From Streptomyces smaragdinus (GTDB lineage: Bacteria > Actinomycetota > Actinomycetes > Streptomycetales > Streptomycetaceae), in assembly GCF_009604385.1 (NCBI RefSeq), contig NZ_WEGJ01000030.1, positions 21,256-85,255 on the forward strand: 64,000 nucleotides of DNA, written 5' to 3'. The position numbers and the translations under genes are program-made. Numbering within the stretch: position 1 is the first letter of the stretch; each line of letters starts with the position of its first letter. The notes beneath the pieces are model-generated. The model was not told the origin of the DNA. It ran no database searches and saw nothing but the letters and a program-made list of their open reading frames with translations. Of the stretch, positions 36,745 through 44,088 are shown piece by piece.

Positions 36745-36995
36745 CGTCCCTGGCCCTCGTCGCTACCGCACCGGTGACAGCCGGTCACCGGACGATGCGG
36801 AACGTTACATATCGTGAACGCACGGTGCCAAACCGACCCGGGGTCCGACGTCCGTTCGAGACACCCCCCGGTCCGGGGTGCTCGTCAGGTCACGACCTGT
36901 TCGATGTTGCTACGACCGGTGACCGAATCCGACCCGAACTGGGTACCGTTGGAGGTAAGTTGCACGACGTTTCGGCACGGGGGCATCGGAGAGCC

Positions 36996-37691
36996 ATGAC
37001 CAGCACATACACCGGCGGCGGCGGTGAGTGGACCCAGCTCGACGAGTACCTCTGGCACACCTGCGACATCCTCGCCGACCTGATCGAGGACCGCCTCGAC
37101 CAGCGCGCCCTGGTCCCCACCTTCGCCCGCGTCGACGCCGGCGACCGCGTCCTGGCATCGGGCCCCGCACAGCGCCTGACCTGGCGCGGCTACGGCAACG
37201 GCAGCTACACCCACTCGAACGTGATGGCCCTGGGCGGCCCGGCGTTCGTGATCGGCACCATGGTCGGCAACGCCATCGGCAACAACGCCCGCAAGCGCGC
37301 CGCCGAGAACGCCGCCCAGCCCCGCTGGATCCCGGACGGCGTCGGCGAGGTGTCGATCACCACCCGCAAGGTGTACTTCGGTCACCCGGAGACCTGGCTG
37401 GACCTCCACTGGGACAGCCTCGACCAGATAGACCTGATCGCCCCCGAGTTCTTCCAGACGACGTTCCGGAACTCCAACGCCGGCAACCAGTCCCTCTCGG
37501 TCCAGATCCACAGCCCCTGGGCCTCCCTGATCTTCGTCCTCGCCGCCCTCACGTCCTTCCCCGCCCACCCCCGCCTCCTGGGCCACGGCTGGCTCCCCCC
37601 GGACTTCGAGTCCCGCTGCACGGCGATGGGCCGCCCCTGCCGCCCGGCGCCGGGCCTGGTGATCGAGCGGGCGACGCGGGGGCCCCGCTAG
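36996..37691 (+). CDS. Conserved-looking protein of unknown function (231 aa)
   Basis: I do not recognise the family. ATG 36996 is chosen because a GGAGAG site lies 2-8 bases upstream and upstream in-frame codons show no conserved character. The protein is soluble with one glycine-rich hydrophobic segment (VMALGGPAFVIGTMVGNAIGN) that could be a membrane-bound hairpin, and a C-terminal hydrophobic patch. Its look (PH-like beta-strands around KVYFGHPETWLDLHWDSL) suggests a lipid- or membrane-linked domain, but this is a guess. Its TAG stop is the first three bases of the palindromic repeat that follows. Confidence 0.7.
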   Translation: MTSTYTGGGGEWTQLDEYLWHTCDILADLIEDRLDQRALVPTFARVDAGDRVLASGPAQRLTWRGYGNGSYTHSNVMALGGPAFVIGTMVGNAIGNNARKRAAENAAQPRWIPDGVGEVSITTRKVYFGHPETWLDLHWDSLDQIDLIAPEFFQTTFRNSNAGNQSLSVQIHSPWASLIFVLAALTSFPAHPRLLGHGWLPPDFESRCTAMGRPCRPAPGLVIERATRGPR

Positions 37692-37865
37692 GGCCTGTCT
37701 GGAGTTCCCCGTCGTCCGCGCGGAGCGCGGGCGCAGCGGCGTTCGGTGCGTGCTCTCGGCGTGCGGCAGCACAGGTCATGTGGCGGAGCCACCTGTCCTG
37801 TGCTGCCGTGCGGCGAGAGTGCGTGCCGGGCGTCGCGACGCAGACGGGGAACTCCAGACAGGCCC
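37691..37865. repeat. Long palindromic repeat element, copy 1 (MITE-like, 175 bp)
   Basis: Perfect 23-base terminal inverted repeats (37691-37713 and 37843-37865; GGGCCTGTCTGGAGTTCCCC at the left) enclose a body that is itself largely palindromic, with GTGGC-N3-GCCAC near the centre. It starts on the last base of the TAG stop of the gene ending at 37691. A second copy, in reverse orientation, is at 63764-63937 and is highly similar along the whole length. No transposase is encoded. It could fold into one long hairpin and act as a terminator. Confidence 0.85.
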
Positions 37866-37893
37866 TGTCGTACCCCGCTCGTACCATGGGCGT

Positions 37894-38409
37894 ATGGAGA
37901 TCGTCCCCACCCGATACGACCACCCCGACGCCGCGCTGCTCGACGCCCGGGTGCAGGCCGAGTACGTCGAGCGTTACGGCGACGGTGACAACGCGCCGAT
38001 GGACCCCGCCGACTTCGAGCCGCCGGCCGGGCGGTACTTCCTGGGGTACGACGGGGACGGCGTGCCCGTCGCGACCGGGGGCTGGCGGGCGCAGCGGGCC
38101 GACGACGAGGGGTATGCCGACGGGGACGCCGAGATCAAGCGGATGTACGTGATACCCGAGGCCCGCGGGCGGGGGCTCGCGCGGCGGATGCTGGCCGCGC
38201 TGGAGGCCGACGCGCACGCGGCCGGACGGGTGAGGATGGTGCTGGAGACGGGGAACAAGCAGCCGGAGGCAATGGCGCTCTACGCCTCCGAGGGATATGA
38301 ACTCGCAGGTCAGAAGTTCGGGACGTATCGCGAGTACGAGGACAGCCGCTGCTATACCAAACTTCTGCCCGCTCCGGTGGCCGAGCCCGTGGCGGCGGTG
38401 GGAGAATAA
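37894..38409 (+). CDS. GNAT-family N-acetyltransferase
   Basis: 171 residues from ATG 37894. Acetyl-CoA loop in IKRMYVIPEARGRGLARRML (about 86-105; R-x-x-G-x-G/A type), followed by the second helix with MVLETGNKQPEAMALYASEG, and YELAGQKFGTYREY at the end. Acceptor unknown. It lies between the palindromic repeat and the paa genes. Open frame extends upstream into the repeat, but that part has repeat composition and no ribosome site. Confidence 0.87.
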   Translation: MEIVPTRYDHPDAALLDARVQAEYVERYGDGDNAPMDPADFEPPAGRYFLGYDGDGVPVATGGWRAQRADDEGYADGDAEIKRMYVIPEARGRGLARRMLAALEADAHAAGRVRMVLETGNKQPEAMALYASEGYELAGQKFGTYREYEDSRCYTKLLPAPVAEPVAAVGE

Positions 38410-38468
38410 GGAGTGCGGCAGTCCGCTGAACGCCTCGCGACCGCGAGACGTTCCGCACAGCGGGCTCC
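38410..38468 (+). ncRNA. Possible structured RNA after the GNAT gene
   Basis: Directly after the GNAT stop, the + strand can fold into a branched structure: outer GGAG with CTCC (38465-38468), GTGCG with CGCAC, a hairpin CAG-TCCG-CTG, and a longer stem GAACG/CGTTC enclosing CTCGCG-AC-CGCGAG. Nine-codon ORF (38517-38546, ATG with GGAG upstream) and another hairpin (38547-38569) follow. It could be a small RNA, an attenuator or just the 3' end of the GNAT mRNA. No known RNA family recognised. Confidence 0.25.
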
Positions 38469-38582
38469 TGGGCGACAGAGGGCCGGCCGGGAACTGGCCC
38501 CGGGACCCTTGGAGTGATGCGCATGAAGGATTACACGCGACAGTGACACGCCTTTGAACGTCAGGCGTGCCCTGCCACGTCA

Positions 38583-38613
38583 GGGCCCGGCCGGTGACTC
38601 ACCGGACGGGCCC
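38583..38613. terminator. Strong bidirectional terminator
   Basis: GGGCCCG (38583-38589) pairs with CGGGCCC (38607-38613), and inside it CCGGTGA-C-TCACCGG forms a second perfect stem, with a single G/A mismatch between them. It sits 15 bases beyond the paaK stop and also ends transcription from the GNAT side. Confidence 0.75.
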
Positions 38614-38628
38614 GTTCCGTACGCGGGG

Positions 38629-39927
38629 CTACCGCTCGTCGATGACCCGGCGGATCTTCCCCACCGACCGCTCCAGCGTCTCCGGGTCCACGACCTCCGC
38701 CCGTACGCTCACACCCACGCCGTCCTTCACCGCCCGGACGATCTCCGCCGCCGCCGTCTCCCGTGAGCCGGGGGCCGCGTCGGGCCGGGCCTCCACGCGC
38801 ACAGTCATCTCGTCCAGCCGCTCCCGGCGGCCCAGATGGATCTGGAAGTGCGGGGCGACGGCGGGCGTCCGCAGGACGATCTCCTCGATCTGCGTGGGGA
38901 AGACGTTCACCCCGCGCAGGATGATCATGTCGTCGCTGCGTCCGGTGACCTTCTCCATCCGCCGGAAGCCGGGCCGGGCGGTCCCGGGCAGCAGCCGGCT
39001 GAGGTCCCGGGTGCGATAGCGGATGATCGGCATGGCCTCCTTCGTCAGGGACGTGAAGACCAGCTCGCCGTCCTCCCCGTCGGGCAGCACCGCACCCGTC
39101 AGCGGGTCGACGATCTCCGGGTAGAAGTGGTCCTCCCAGACGTGCAGCCCGTCCTTGGTCTCCACGCACTCCTGCGCCACCCCGGGACCGATGACCTCGG
39201 ACAGCCCGTATATGTCGACCGCGTCCAGCCCCGCCCGCTCCTCGATCTCCCGCCGCATCTCCTCGGTCCACGGCTCCGCGCCGAAGATCCCGACCCGCAG
39301 CGAGCTCGTGCGCGCGTCGATGCCCTGACGCTCGAACTCGTCCAGCAGCGTCAGCATGTACGAGGGCGTGACCATGATGATCTCGGGCTCGAAGTCCCTG
39401 ATCAGCTGCACCTGCCGCGACGTCATCCCCCCGGACGCCGGGATCACCGTGCAGCCGAGCCGCTCGGCGCCGTAGTGCGCCCCGAGCCCGCCGGTGAACA
39501 GCCCGTACCCGTAGGCGATGTGCACCTTGTGCCCGGGCCGCCCGCCCGCCGCCCGGATCGAGCGCGCCACCATGTCCGCCCACATCGACAGATCGCCCCC
39601 GGTGTAGCCGACGACGGTCGGCTGCCCGGTGGTGCCGGAGGACGCGTGCAGCCGCCGGACGTCGTCCATCGGCACCGCGAACATCCCGAAGGGGTACGCG
39701 TCGCGCAGGTCCGCCTTCGTGGTGAACGGGAACCTCGCCAGGTCGGCGAGGCTCCGCAGGTCGTCCGGCGTGACCCCGGCGGCGTCGAACTTCGCCCGGT
39801 ACGGGGCCACGTTCTCGTACACCCGGCGCAGCGTCTCCCGCAGCCGCTCCAGCTGGTACGTACGCAGCCCGGCCGCGTCCATCCGCTCGCCGGCGTCGAG
39901 CAGCGGCCCGCTGTCCCTCGTGCTCAT
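38629..39927 (-). CDS. paaK: Phenylacetate-CoA ligase
   Basis: 432 residues, typical PaaK length. Adenylate-forming motifs: SSGTTGQPTVVGYTGGD at about 91-107, GAEPWTEEMR, DIYGLSEVIGPGV (about 235-247), EDHFYPEIVDP, and the C-terminal GRSDDMIILRGVNVFPTQIE. It forms phenylacetyl-CoA from phenylacetate, CoA and ATP. It is co-transcribed with paaI upstream (ATGA overlap at 39924-39927). The ring epoxidase genes paaABCDE are not in the window. Confidence 0.93.
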   Translation of the reverse strand: MSTRDSGPLLDAGERMDAAGLRTYQLERLRETLRRVYENVAPYRAKFDAAGVTPDDLRSLADLARFPFTTKADLRDAYPFGMFAVPMDDVRRLHASSGTTGQPTVVGYTGGDLSMWADMVARSIRAAGGRPGHKVHIAYGYGLFTGGLGAHYGAERLGCTVIPASGGMTSRQVQLIRDFEPEIIMVTPSYMLTLLDEFERQGIDARTSSLRVGIFGAEPWTEEMRREIEERAGLDAVDIYGLSEVIGPGVAQECVETKDGLHVWEDHFYPEIVDPLTGAVLPDGEDGELVFTSLTKEAMPIIRYRTRDLSRLLPGTARPGFRRMEKVTGRSDDMIILRGVNVFPTQIEEIVLRTPAVAPHFQIHLGRRERLDEMTVRVEARPDAAPGSRETAAAEIVRAVKDGVGVSVRAEVVDPETLERSVGKIRRVIDER

Positions 39928-40343
39928 CGCGTTCCTTCCGTACCCCGGCCCGCCCGCGGGACCACGCGGCTGCGGCCCCGGAACTCGGCCACCACGTCCT
40001 CGCCGCGGGTCACCGTCACGTCGTATATACCGCTGCGCCCGTAGCGCGTGCGCTCCTCGGCGCGCGCGGTGAGCTCGTCCCCGTCGTACGCGGGGGCGAC
40101 GAAGCTGATGTCGGCGCCGGCGGCCACCGTCACGGGGCCGTGGCTGTTGCAGGCGCAGGCGAAGGCCGTATCCGCGAGGAGGAAGACGTAGCCGCCGTGG
40201 GCGATGCCGTGGCCGTTGACCATCTCCTTCGTGACGCGCATCCGTGCTGTCGCGGAGCCCTCCGCCACGTCCACCAGCTCGATCCCGAGCCGCTGCGACG
40301 CGCGGTCCGCCTCGTACATGAGCCTTGCCGCCCGACCGACCAT
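39924..40343 (-). CDS. paaI: Hydroxyphenylacetyl-CoA thioesterase (PaaI-type hotdog)
   Basis: 139 residues, hotdog fold. NGHGIAHGGYVFLLADTAFA contains the catalytic Asp and the His-Gly turn of the PaaI group, and NSHGPVTVAAGADISFVAPA follows. It clears dead-end CoA thioesters in phenylacetate degradation. ATG 40343 fits a leaderless message: TTGACA on the minus strand at 40374-40379 puts the transcription start close to this codon. ATG 40319 (AAGG upstream) is the alternative, but it would cut the conserved ARLMYEADRAS helix. Confidence 0.88.
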   Translation of the reverse strand: MVGRAARLMYEADRASQRLGIELVDVAEGSATARMRVTKEMVNGHGIAHGGYVFLLADTAFACACNSHGPVTVAAGADISFVAPAYDGDELTARAEERTRYGRSGIYDVTVTRGEDVVAEFRGRSRVVPRAGRGTEGTR

Positions 40344-40379
40344 TCGGTTAGCTTGGCCGTACACGTAAATCCCTGTCAA
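40335..40379 (-). promoter_or_regulatory. paaI promoter with candidate operator
   Basis: On the minus strand TTGACA (40374-40379) is a good -35 element; a -10-like CAAGCT follows 18 bases later and would start the transcript at about the ATG of paaI. ACCGA-N4-TCGGT at 40335-40348 is a perfect small inverted repeat over the start codon, of the kind bound by TetR-type regulators of phenylacetate or fatty acid genes. Family assignment of the binder is inference. Confidence 0.4.
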
Positions 40380-40389
40380 GAGGTGGCTG

Positions 40390-41241
40390 ATGAGCGTTCC
40401 CGGGATCGTCGGAGTGATCGGCGGCGGGCGGATGGGGGCGGGGATCGCGCAGTCCTTCGCCGCGGCGGGGTCTTCGGTGGTCGTCGTGGAAAGCGGGGCC
40501 CAGGCCGCGGCGGCGGCCATGGAGCGGGTGGCGACGGGGCTGCGGCGGGCGGCCGAGCGGGGGAAGGTCGCGGATCCCGGCGCGGTGCTGGGCCGGGTGC
40601 GGACGGTGGACGCGGTCGGCGGGCTGCCGGCGGACACCGGGCTGGTCGTGGAGGCGGTGCCGGAGGATGCGGGGCTGAAGGCGGCCGTGCTGGCGGCGGC
40701 GGAGGCGGTCGTGGGGGAGGGGGCGGTGCTGGCCACGAACACCAGTTCGCTGCCGGTGACGGAGCTGGCGGCTTCGCTGAAGCATCCGGGACGGTTCCTG
40801 GGGATGCACTTCTTCAACCCCGTCCCGGCGTCGGAGCTGGTCGAGCTGGTCACGGGGCCGGAGACTTCCCCAGATACGGTCGAGGCGGCGCGCGGCTGGA
40901 CGCGGGCGCTGGGGAAGACGGACGTGACCGTGCGGGACTCGCCGGGGTTCGCGAGCAGCCGTCTCGGCGTCATGCTGGGGCTCGAGGCGATCCGGATGGT
41001 CGAGGAGGGGGTGGCCGCCCCGGCGGACATCGACAACGCGATGACGCTCGGTTACAAGCACCCCATGGGCCCCCTGCGCCTCACTGACCTGGTCGGACTC
41101 GACGTACGCCTGGCCATCGCGGAGCATCTGGCGGCCACGCTCGGTGACCGTTTCGCACCGCCGGCGCTACTGCGGGAGAAGGTCGCGCGGGGCGAGCTGG
41201 GGCGTAAGACGGGGCGGGGATTCTACGACTGGGACAACTGA
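40390..41241 (+). CDS. 3-hydroxyacyl-CoA (3-hydroxybutyryl-CoA) dehydrogenase
   Basis: 283 residues. NAD site VGVIGGGRMGAGIAQSFA at the N-terminus, catalytic region NTSSLPVTEL, HFFNPVPASELVELV (His in GMHFFNP) and the C-terminal domain motifs DSPGFASSRLGVMLGLEAIR and GLKTGRGFYDW-like ending (here GRKTGRGFYDWDN). It oxidises 3-hydroxyacyl-CoA to 3-oxoacyl-CoA; PaaH and FadB2 are of this family. Divergent from paaI, so a late step of phenylacetate degradation is likely. Confidence 0.92.
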   Translation: MSVPGIVGVIGGGRMGAGIAQSFAAAGSSVVVVESGAQAAAAAMERVATGLRRAAERGKVADPGAVLGRVRTVDAVGGLPADTGLVVEAVPEDAGLKAAVLAAAEAVVGEGAVLATNTSSLPVTELAASLKHPGRFLGMHFFNPVPASELVELVTGPETSPDTVEAARGWTRALGKTDVTVRDSPGFASSRLGVMLGLEAIRMVEEGVAAPADIDNAMTLGYKHPMGPLRLTDLVGLDVRLAIAEHLAATLGDRFAPPALLREKVARGELGRKTGRGFYDWDN

Positions 41242-41370
41242 ATTTCCTCCGATTATTTTTCCGGATACCCCATCCGCCTATCCGCGGCAATCCCCCGTAC
41301 GTGCCGTATGACACACGGCCTTCTAAACCCCACGGGGGAATATCCCTCCGCAGCCGGACCCCGGGGCGTA

Positions 41371-41394
41371 GTCCTACTGCCGTGGCAGTAGGAC
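41371..41394. promoter_or_regulatory. 24-bp perfect palindrome upstream of the transporter gene
   Basis: GTCCTACTGCC-GT-GGCAGTAGGAC: 11-base arms with a 2-base centre, ending 56 bases before the ATG at 41451. Too short a loop for a normal terminator and placed in a promoter region, so it is best read as an operator. Confidence 0.5.
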
Positions 41395-41450
41395 CCAATG
41401 CATCCGCTGGGATGACGACATTCGGCGCGCGCGGGGGGATCGTTGGATCC

Positions 41451-42488
41451 ATGAGTCCTTTCCTGCTGGCGCTGCTGCTGTCGCTGATCTCGGCGGCCGC
41501 GTACGCCGGCGCGGCCGTACTCCAGGAGCGGGTGGCGTCCAACACCCGCGCGCCGGCCGTCGCCCCCCTGCGCAGCTCGGGCTGGTGGGCGGCCGTGGGC
41601 CTGAACGGCTCGGGCGCGGTGCTGCACGTCGCCGCCCTCGCGTACGGATCGCTCAGCCTCGTCCAGCCACTCGGAGCCCTGACCATCGTCTTCGCCCTCC
41701 CGATCGCCGCGATCTGCGTCGGGCGCCGGGCCGGCCGCGCCGCCTGGACGGCGGCCCTGATGTGTGCGGCCGGACTGGCCGTGATCCTCTCGCTCACCGG
41801 CTCGGGCCCGGCGCACCCGATGACGGGGGACTCCAAGGTCTTCGTCGCCGCCGCCACCCTCGCCGGGGTGGGCGTGCTGATCCTCGTGGCCCGGCGCATG
41901 GGCCTGTCCGCCGCCCGGAGCCTCACCCTCGCGGTGGCGTCGGGCGCGGTGTTCGGGATGGCGTCCGTCTTCACCAAGGCGGTCACCGAGGACGCGTCCG
42001 ACCCGCTGAGCCTGGCCATGATCGCCGTCCTCGCCCCCGCGGGCGTGTTCCTCTCGCAGGCCGCGTACCGGGGCGCGGGGCTCGCCGCGCCGCTGGCCAC
42101 GCTGACCGTGGTGAACCCGGTGGTCGCGGCTGCCGTGGGCATCGTCGCGATGGGGGAGTCCTTCCGGTACGGGGCGGCGGGCGCCCTCGGCGCGGTGCTG
42201 GCGGCGCTGATCACGGCGGCGGGCGTCTTCGTCCTCACCGCCCAGACGGCCTCCCCGGCGCCCGCTCCGGCGGCCACCGGGGCGGTTCCCGCGCAGCGCC
42301 AGGGCGCGCGGCCGTGCTCGGGCCCCGGCCGTGTGCCAGGGTTGCCCCATGCGCGCTCCCGCCGCGACCAGCGTCGCCCTCCTCGTACTGCTCACGGGCT
42401 GCTCGGCACAGGCCGGCAGCGCCGGCGCATCGCCGTCCGGAAACGACCGGCCCCCGAGCCCGCGGCGGCTGCGGGTCGAGGTACGTGA
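41451..42488 (+). CDS. EamA/DMT-type transporter
   Basis: 345 residues from ATG 41451. Nine or ten hydrophobic helices in two repeats; the first half has LSLVQPLGALTIVFALPIAA and the second TLTVVNPVVAAAVGIVAMGE, both typical of the Mg/drug-metabolite exporter (DMT) group in actinobacteria. The last 60 residues are basic, Arg/Pro-rich and overlap the next gene by 140 bases in another frame; they look like run-through of the frame into the lipoprotein gene and are not like a folded domain. Substrate unknown. Confidence 0.8.
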   Translation: MSPFLLALLLSLISAAAYAGAAVLQERVASNTRAPAVAPLRSSGWWAAVGLNGSGAVLHVAALAYGSLSLVQPLGALTIVFALPIAAICVGRRAGRAAWTAALMCAAGLAVILSLTGSGPAHPMTGDSKVFVAAATLAGVGVLILVARRMGLSAARSLTLAVASGAVFGMASVFTKAVTEDASDPLSLAMIAVLAPAGVFLSQAAYRGAGLAAPLATLTVVNPVVAAAVGIVAMGESFRYGAAGALGAVLAALITAAGVFVLTAQTASPAPAPAATGAVPAQRQGARPCSGPGRVPGLPHARSRRDQRRPPRTAHGLLGTGRQRRRIAVRKRPAPEPAAAAGRGT

Positions 42489-43164
42489 GACGCTCCCGCA
42501 CGACACGTCGTCCTTCACCCAGGGCCTGGAGCTGAAGGACGACGTCCTGTACGAGGGCACGGGGCTGGCGGGGCACTCCCGGCTCTCGGCGGGCCCCCCG
42601 GGCGGGAAGCCGTCCCGCTCGGTGTCCCTCCCTGATGCCCTCTTCGGCGAGGGCATCACCCTGGCGGGGGACCGGGTCTGGCAGCTGACGTGGCAGAACG
42701 GCGTGGCCCTGGAGCGGGACGCGGCCTCCCTGAAGGAACGCCGCAGGGTCCCCTACAAGGGGGAGGGCTGGGGCCTGTGCCACCAGTCCGCGCCGGACCG
42801 CCTCGTCATGAGCGACGGCTCCTCGAACCTCACGTTCCGCGACCCGCGCACGTTCGCGGTGAACGGCACGATCGCGGTCCGCGAGGGCTCCCGCCCGGTC
42901 CGCAACCTGAACGAGCTGGAGTGCACGCCGGACGGCGCGGTCTACGCGAACATCTGGCAGACGGACCGCATCATCCGCATCGACCCCGCATCGGGCAAGG
43001 TCACGGCATCGGTGGACGCCACGGGCCTCCTGACCCCCGCGGAACGCGCGGCGGGCGCGGACGTCCTGAACGGCATCGCGTCGATCCCGGGGACGGACGA
43101 ATTCTGGGTCACGGGGAAGCTGTGGCCGAAGCTGTTCCGGGTGCGGTTCGTGCCGGTGGGGTGA
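42349..43164 (+). CDS. Glutamine cyclotransferase-like lipoprotein
   Basis: 271 residues from ATG 42349. Signal peptide with lipobox LLTGC (Cys at about 17), then a five-bladed beta-propeller of the plant-type glutaminyl-peptide cyclotransferase family: LPHDTSSFTQGLELKDDVLY, EGTGLAGHS, TWQNGVALERD, LNELECTPDGAVYANIWQTD, VLNGIAS and FWVTGKLWPKLFRVRF. It would form N-terminal pyroglutamate on peptides outside the cell. It starts 140 bases inside the transporter frame, an unusual overlap. Confidence 0.88.
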   Translation: MRAPAATSVALLVLLTGCSAQAGSAGASPSGNDRPPSPRRLRVEVRETLPHDTSSFTQGLELKDDVLYEGTGLAGHSRLSAGPPGGKPSRSVSLPDALFGEGITLAGDRVWQLTWQNGVALERDAASLKERRRVPYKGEGWGLCHQSAPDRLVMSDGSSNLTFRDPRTFAVNGTIAVREGSRPVRNLNELECTPDGAVYANIWQTDRIIRIDPASGKVTASVDATGLLTPAERAAGADVLNGIASIPGTDEFWVTGKLWPKLFRVRFVPVG

Positions 43165-43167
43165 GGG

Positions 43168-43183
43168 TCCCCCTCCGGGGGGA
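43168..43183. terminator. Short hairpin after the cyclotransferase gene
   Basis: CCCCC and GGGGG arms (43169-43173, 43178-43182) just after the TGA. Short stem, so only a weak terminator candidate. Confidence 0.3.
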
Positions 43184-43259
43184 TGTGGGAGAAGTCCGTA
43201 CCGGCTGCTTCGGCGCGGACGTAGCCTGAGCGGCGGCGGCCGGAGAGTGGAGGACATAC

Positions 43260-43565
43260 GTGAATGTGAGCGACGACGGCTTTGAGGAGTTCCTGCTGTC
43301 CGCTCCTTTCGAGGGCCCGCAGGGCGCGACGGTCGGCCACGTCCTCGTCGTTCTGAGCGGCCGTAGTCCTTCACCAGCGCCGATTCCGACGGGATCGGAT
43401 CAGGGGGGCGTGGCAGCCTGGGCTCACCACTCGTCGAAGCGATCGATCGGCGGCATCGCGTCCATGACCTCCACCGTCCGCAGGGCGACCGTGACGACGC
43501 GCCTGAGGAGGTCGGCGACCTCCGGCGGCAGGTCCACGCCGCCCTCGCGGGGGCGGATGTCGTAG
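43260..43565 (+). CDS. Doubtful small ORF, possibly a truncated gene
   Basis: GTG 43260 has a good GGAGGA site 5 bases upstream, and the first 35 residues (VNVSDDGFEEFLLSAPFEG onwards) look protein-like. After that the frame runs antisense into the 3' end of the gene at 43424-44023 and becomes Ser/Arg/Thr-rich without character. Best read as the 5' remnant of a gene cut off by the next one. Confidence 0.25.
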   Translation: MNVSDDGFEEFLLSAPFEGPQGATVGHVLVVLSGRSPSPAPIPTGSDQGGVAAWAHHSSKRSIGGIASMTSTVRRATVTTRLRRSATSGGRSTPPSRGRMS

Positions 43566-44023
43566 CGGCGGATCACCGAGAACACCGTCGGCCGCAGGCG
43601 CTGGCGGAAGCGGGTCGCCTGCTCCGGGATGTCCTCCAGGCGGATCCGTACCAGGTCGGGGGTCAGCCGCTCCTCCGTCAGGCCGTCGTACGGCTCCGAC
43701 TCCTCGTACAGGATGTGCAGCCGCGACAGCTCCCGGCCGGCCTGGATGAAGAGGTCGCCCCGGCGGGACTTCGGGAGGCGGGCGAGGCGGTCGTACTTCT
43801 CCAGTTCCGGGGAGTGCAGGATCCCGTAGAAGTAGTGCAGCGCCGAGAGGCGGTCCAGGTAGTGGTTCTGGTACGCCTCGCGGTAGTCCCGCAGGACGGA
43901 GGCGTTCATCTCGCCCACCCCGTTGTGGCCCAGGTCCGGCAGCAGGCGGTCGAGCAGCGTGCGGCGGCCCGCGTACGCGGGCGTGGCGTCGCGGATCAGG
44001 CCGAGGAGGTAGCGCTGGGGCAT
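43424..44023 (-). CDS. Conserved-looking protein of unknown function (199 aa)
   Basis: I do not recognise the family. Soluble, strongly charged, mostly helical (RDYREAYQNHYLDRLSALHY; LRRVVTVALRTVEVMDAMPP), no signal peptide or membrane segment. ATG 44023 is the only good start near the divergent exonuclease III gene. Codon use is like its neighbours, which supports it as a real gene. Confidence 0.75.
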   Translation of the reverse strand: MPQRYLLGLIRDATPAYAGRRTLLDRLLPDLGHNGVGEMNASVLRDYREAYQNHYLDRLSALHYFYGILHSPELEKYDRLARLPKSRRGDLFIQAGRELSRLHILYEESEPYDGLTEERLTPDLVRIRLEDIPEQATRFRQRLRPTVFSVIRRYDIRPREGGVDLPPEVADLLRRVVTVALRTVEVMDAMPPIDRFDEW

Positions 44024-44088
44024 GCGGGCGATTCTCCCGGACGCCGTCGAGTAACGTTCCCGGGTCTTCCCATCTCCAGGAGAGTGCT

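Noticed and set aside
37691..37865. CRISPR repeat or insertion sequence
   Set aside because: There is a single palindromic unit with no spacer series and no transposase gene; it fits a MITE-like element.
38554..38766. Plus-strand open frame opposite the end of paaK
   Set aside because: No ribosome site, overlaps the terminator and the paaK 3' end, and has Pro/Arg/His-rich shadow composition.
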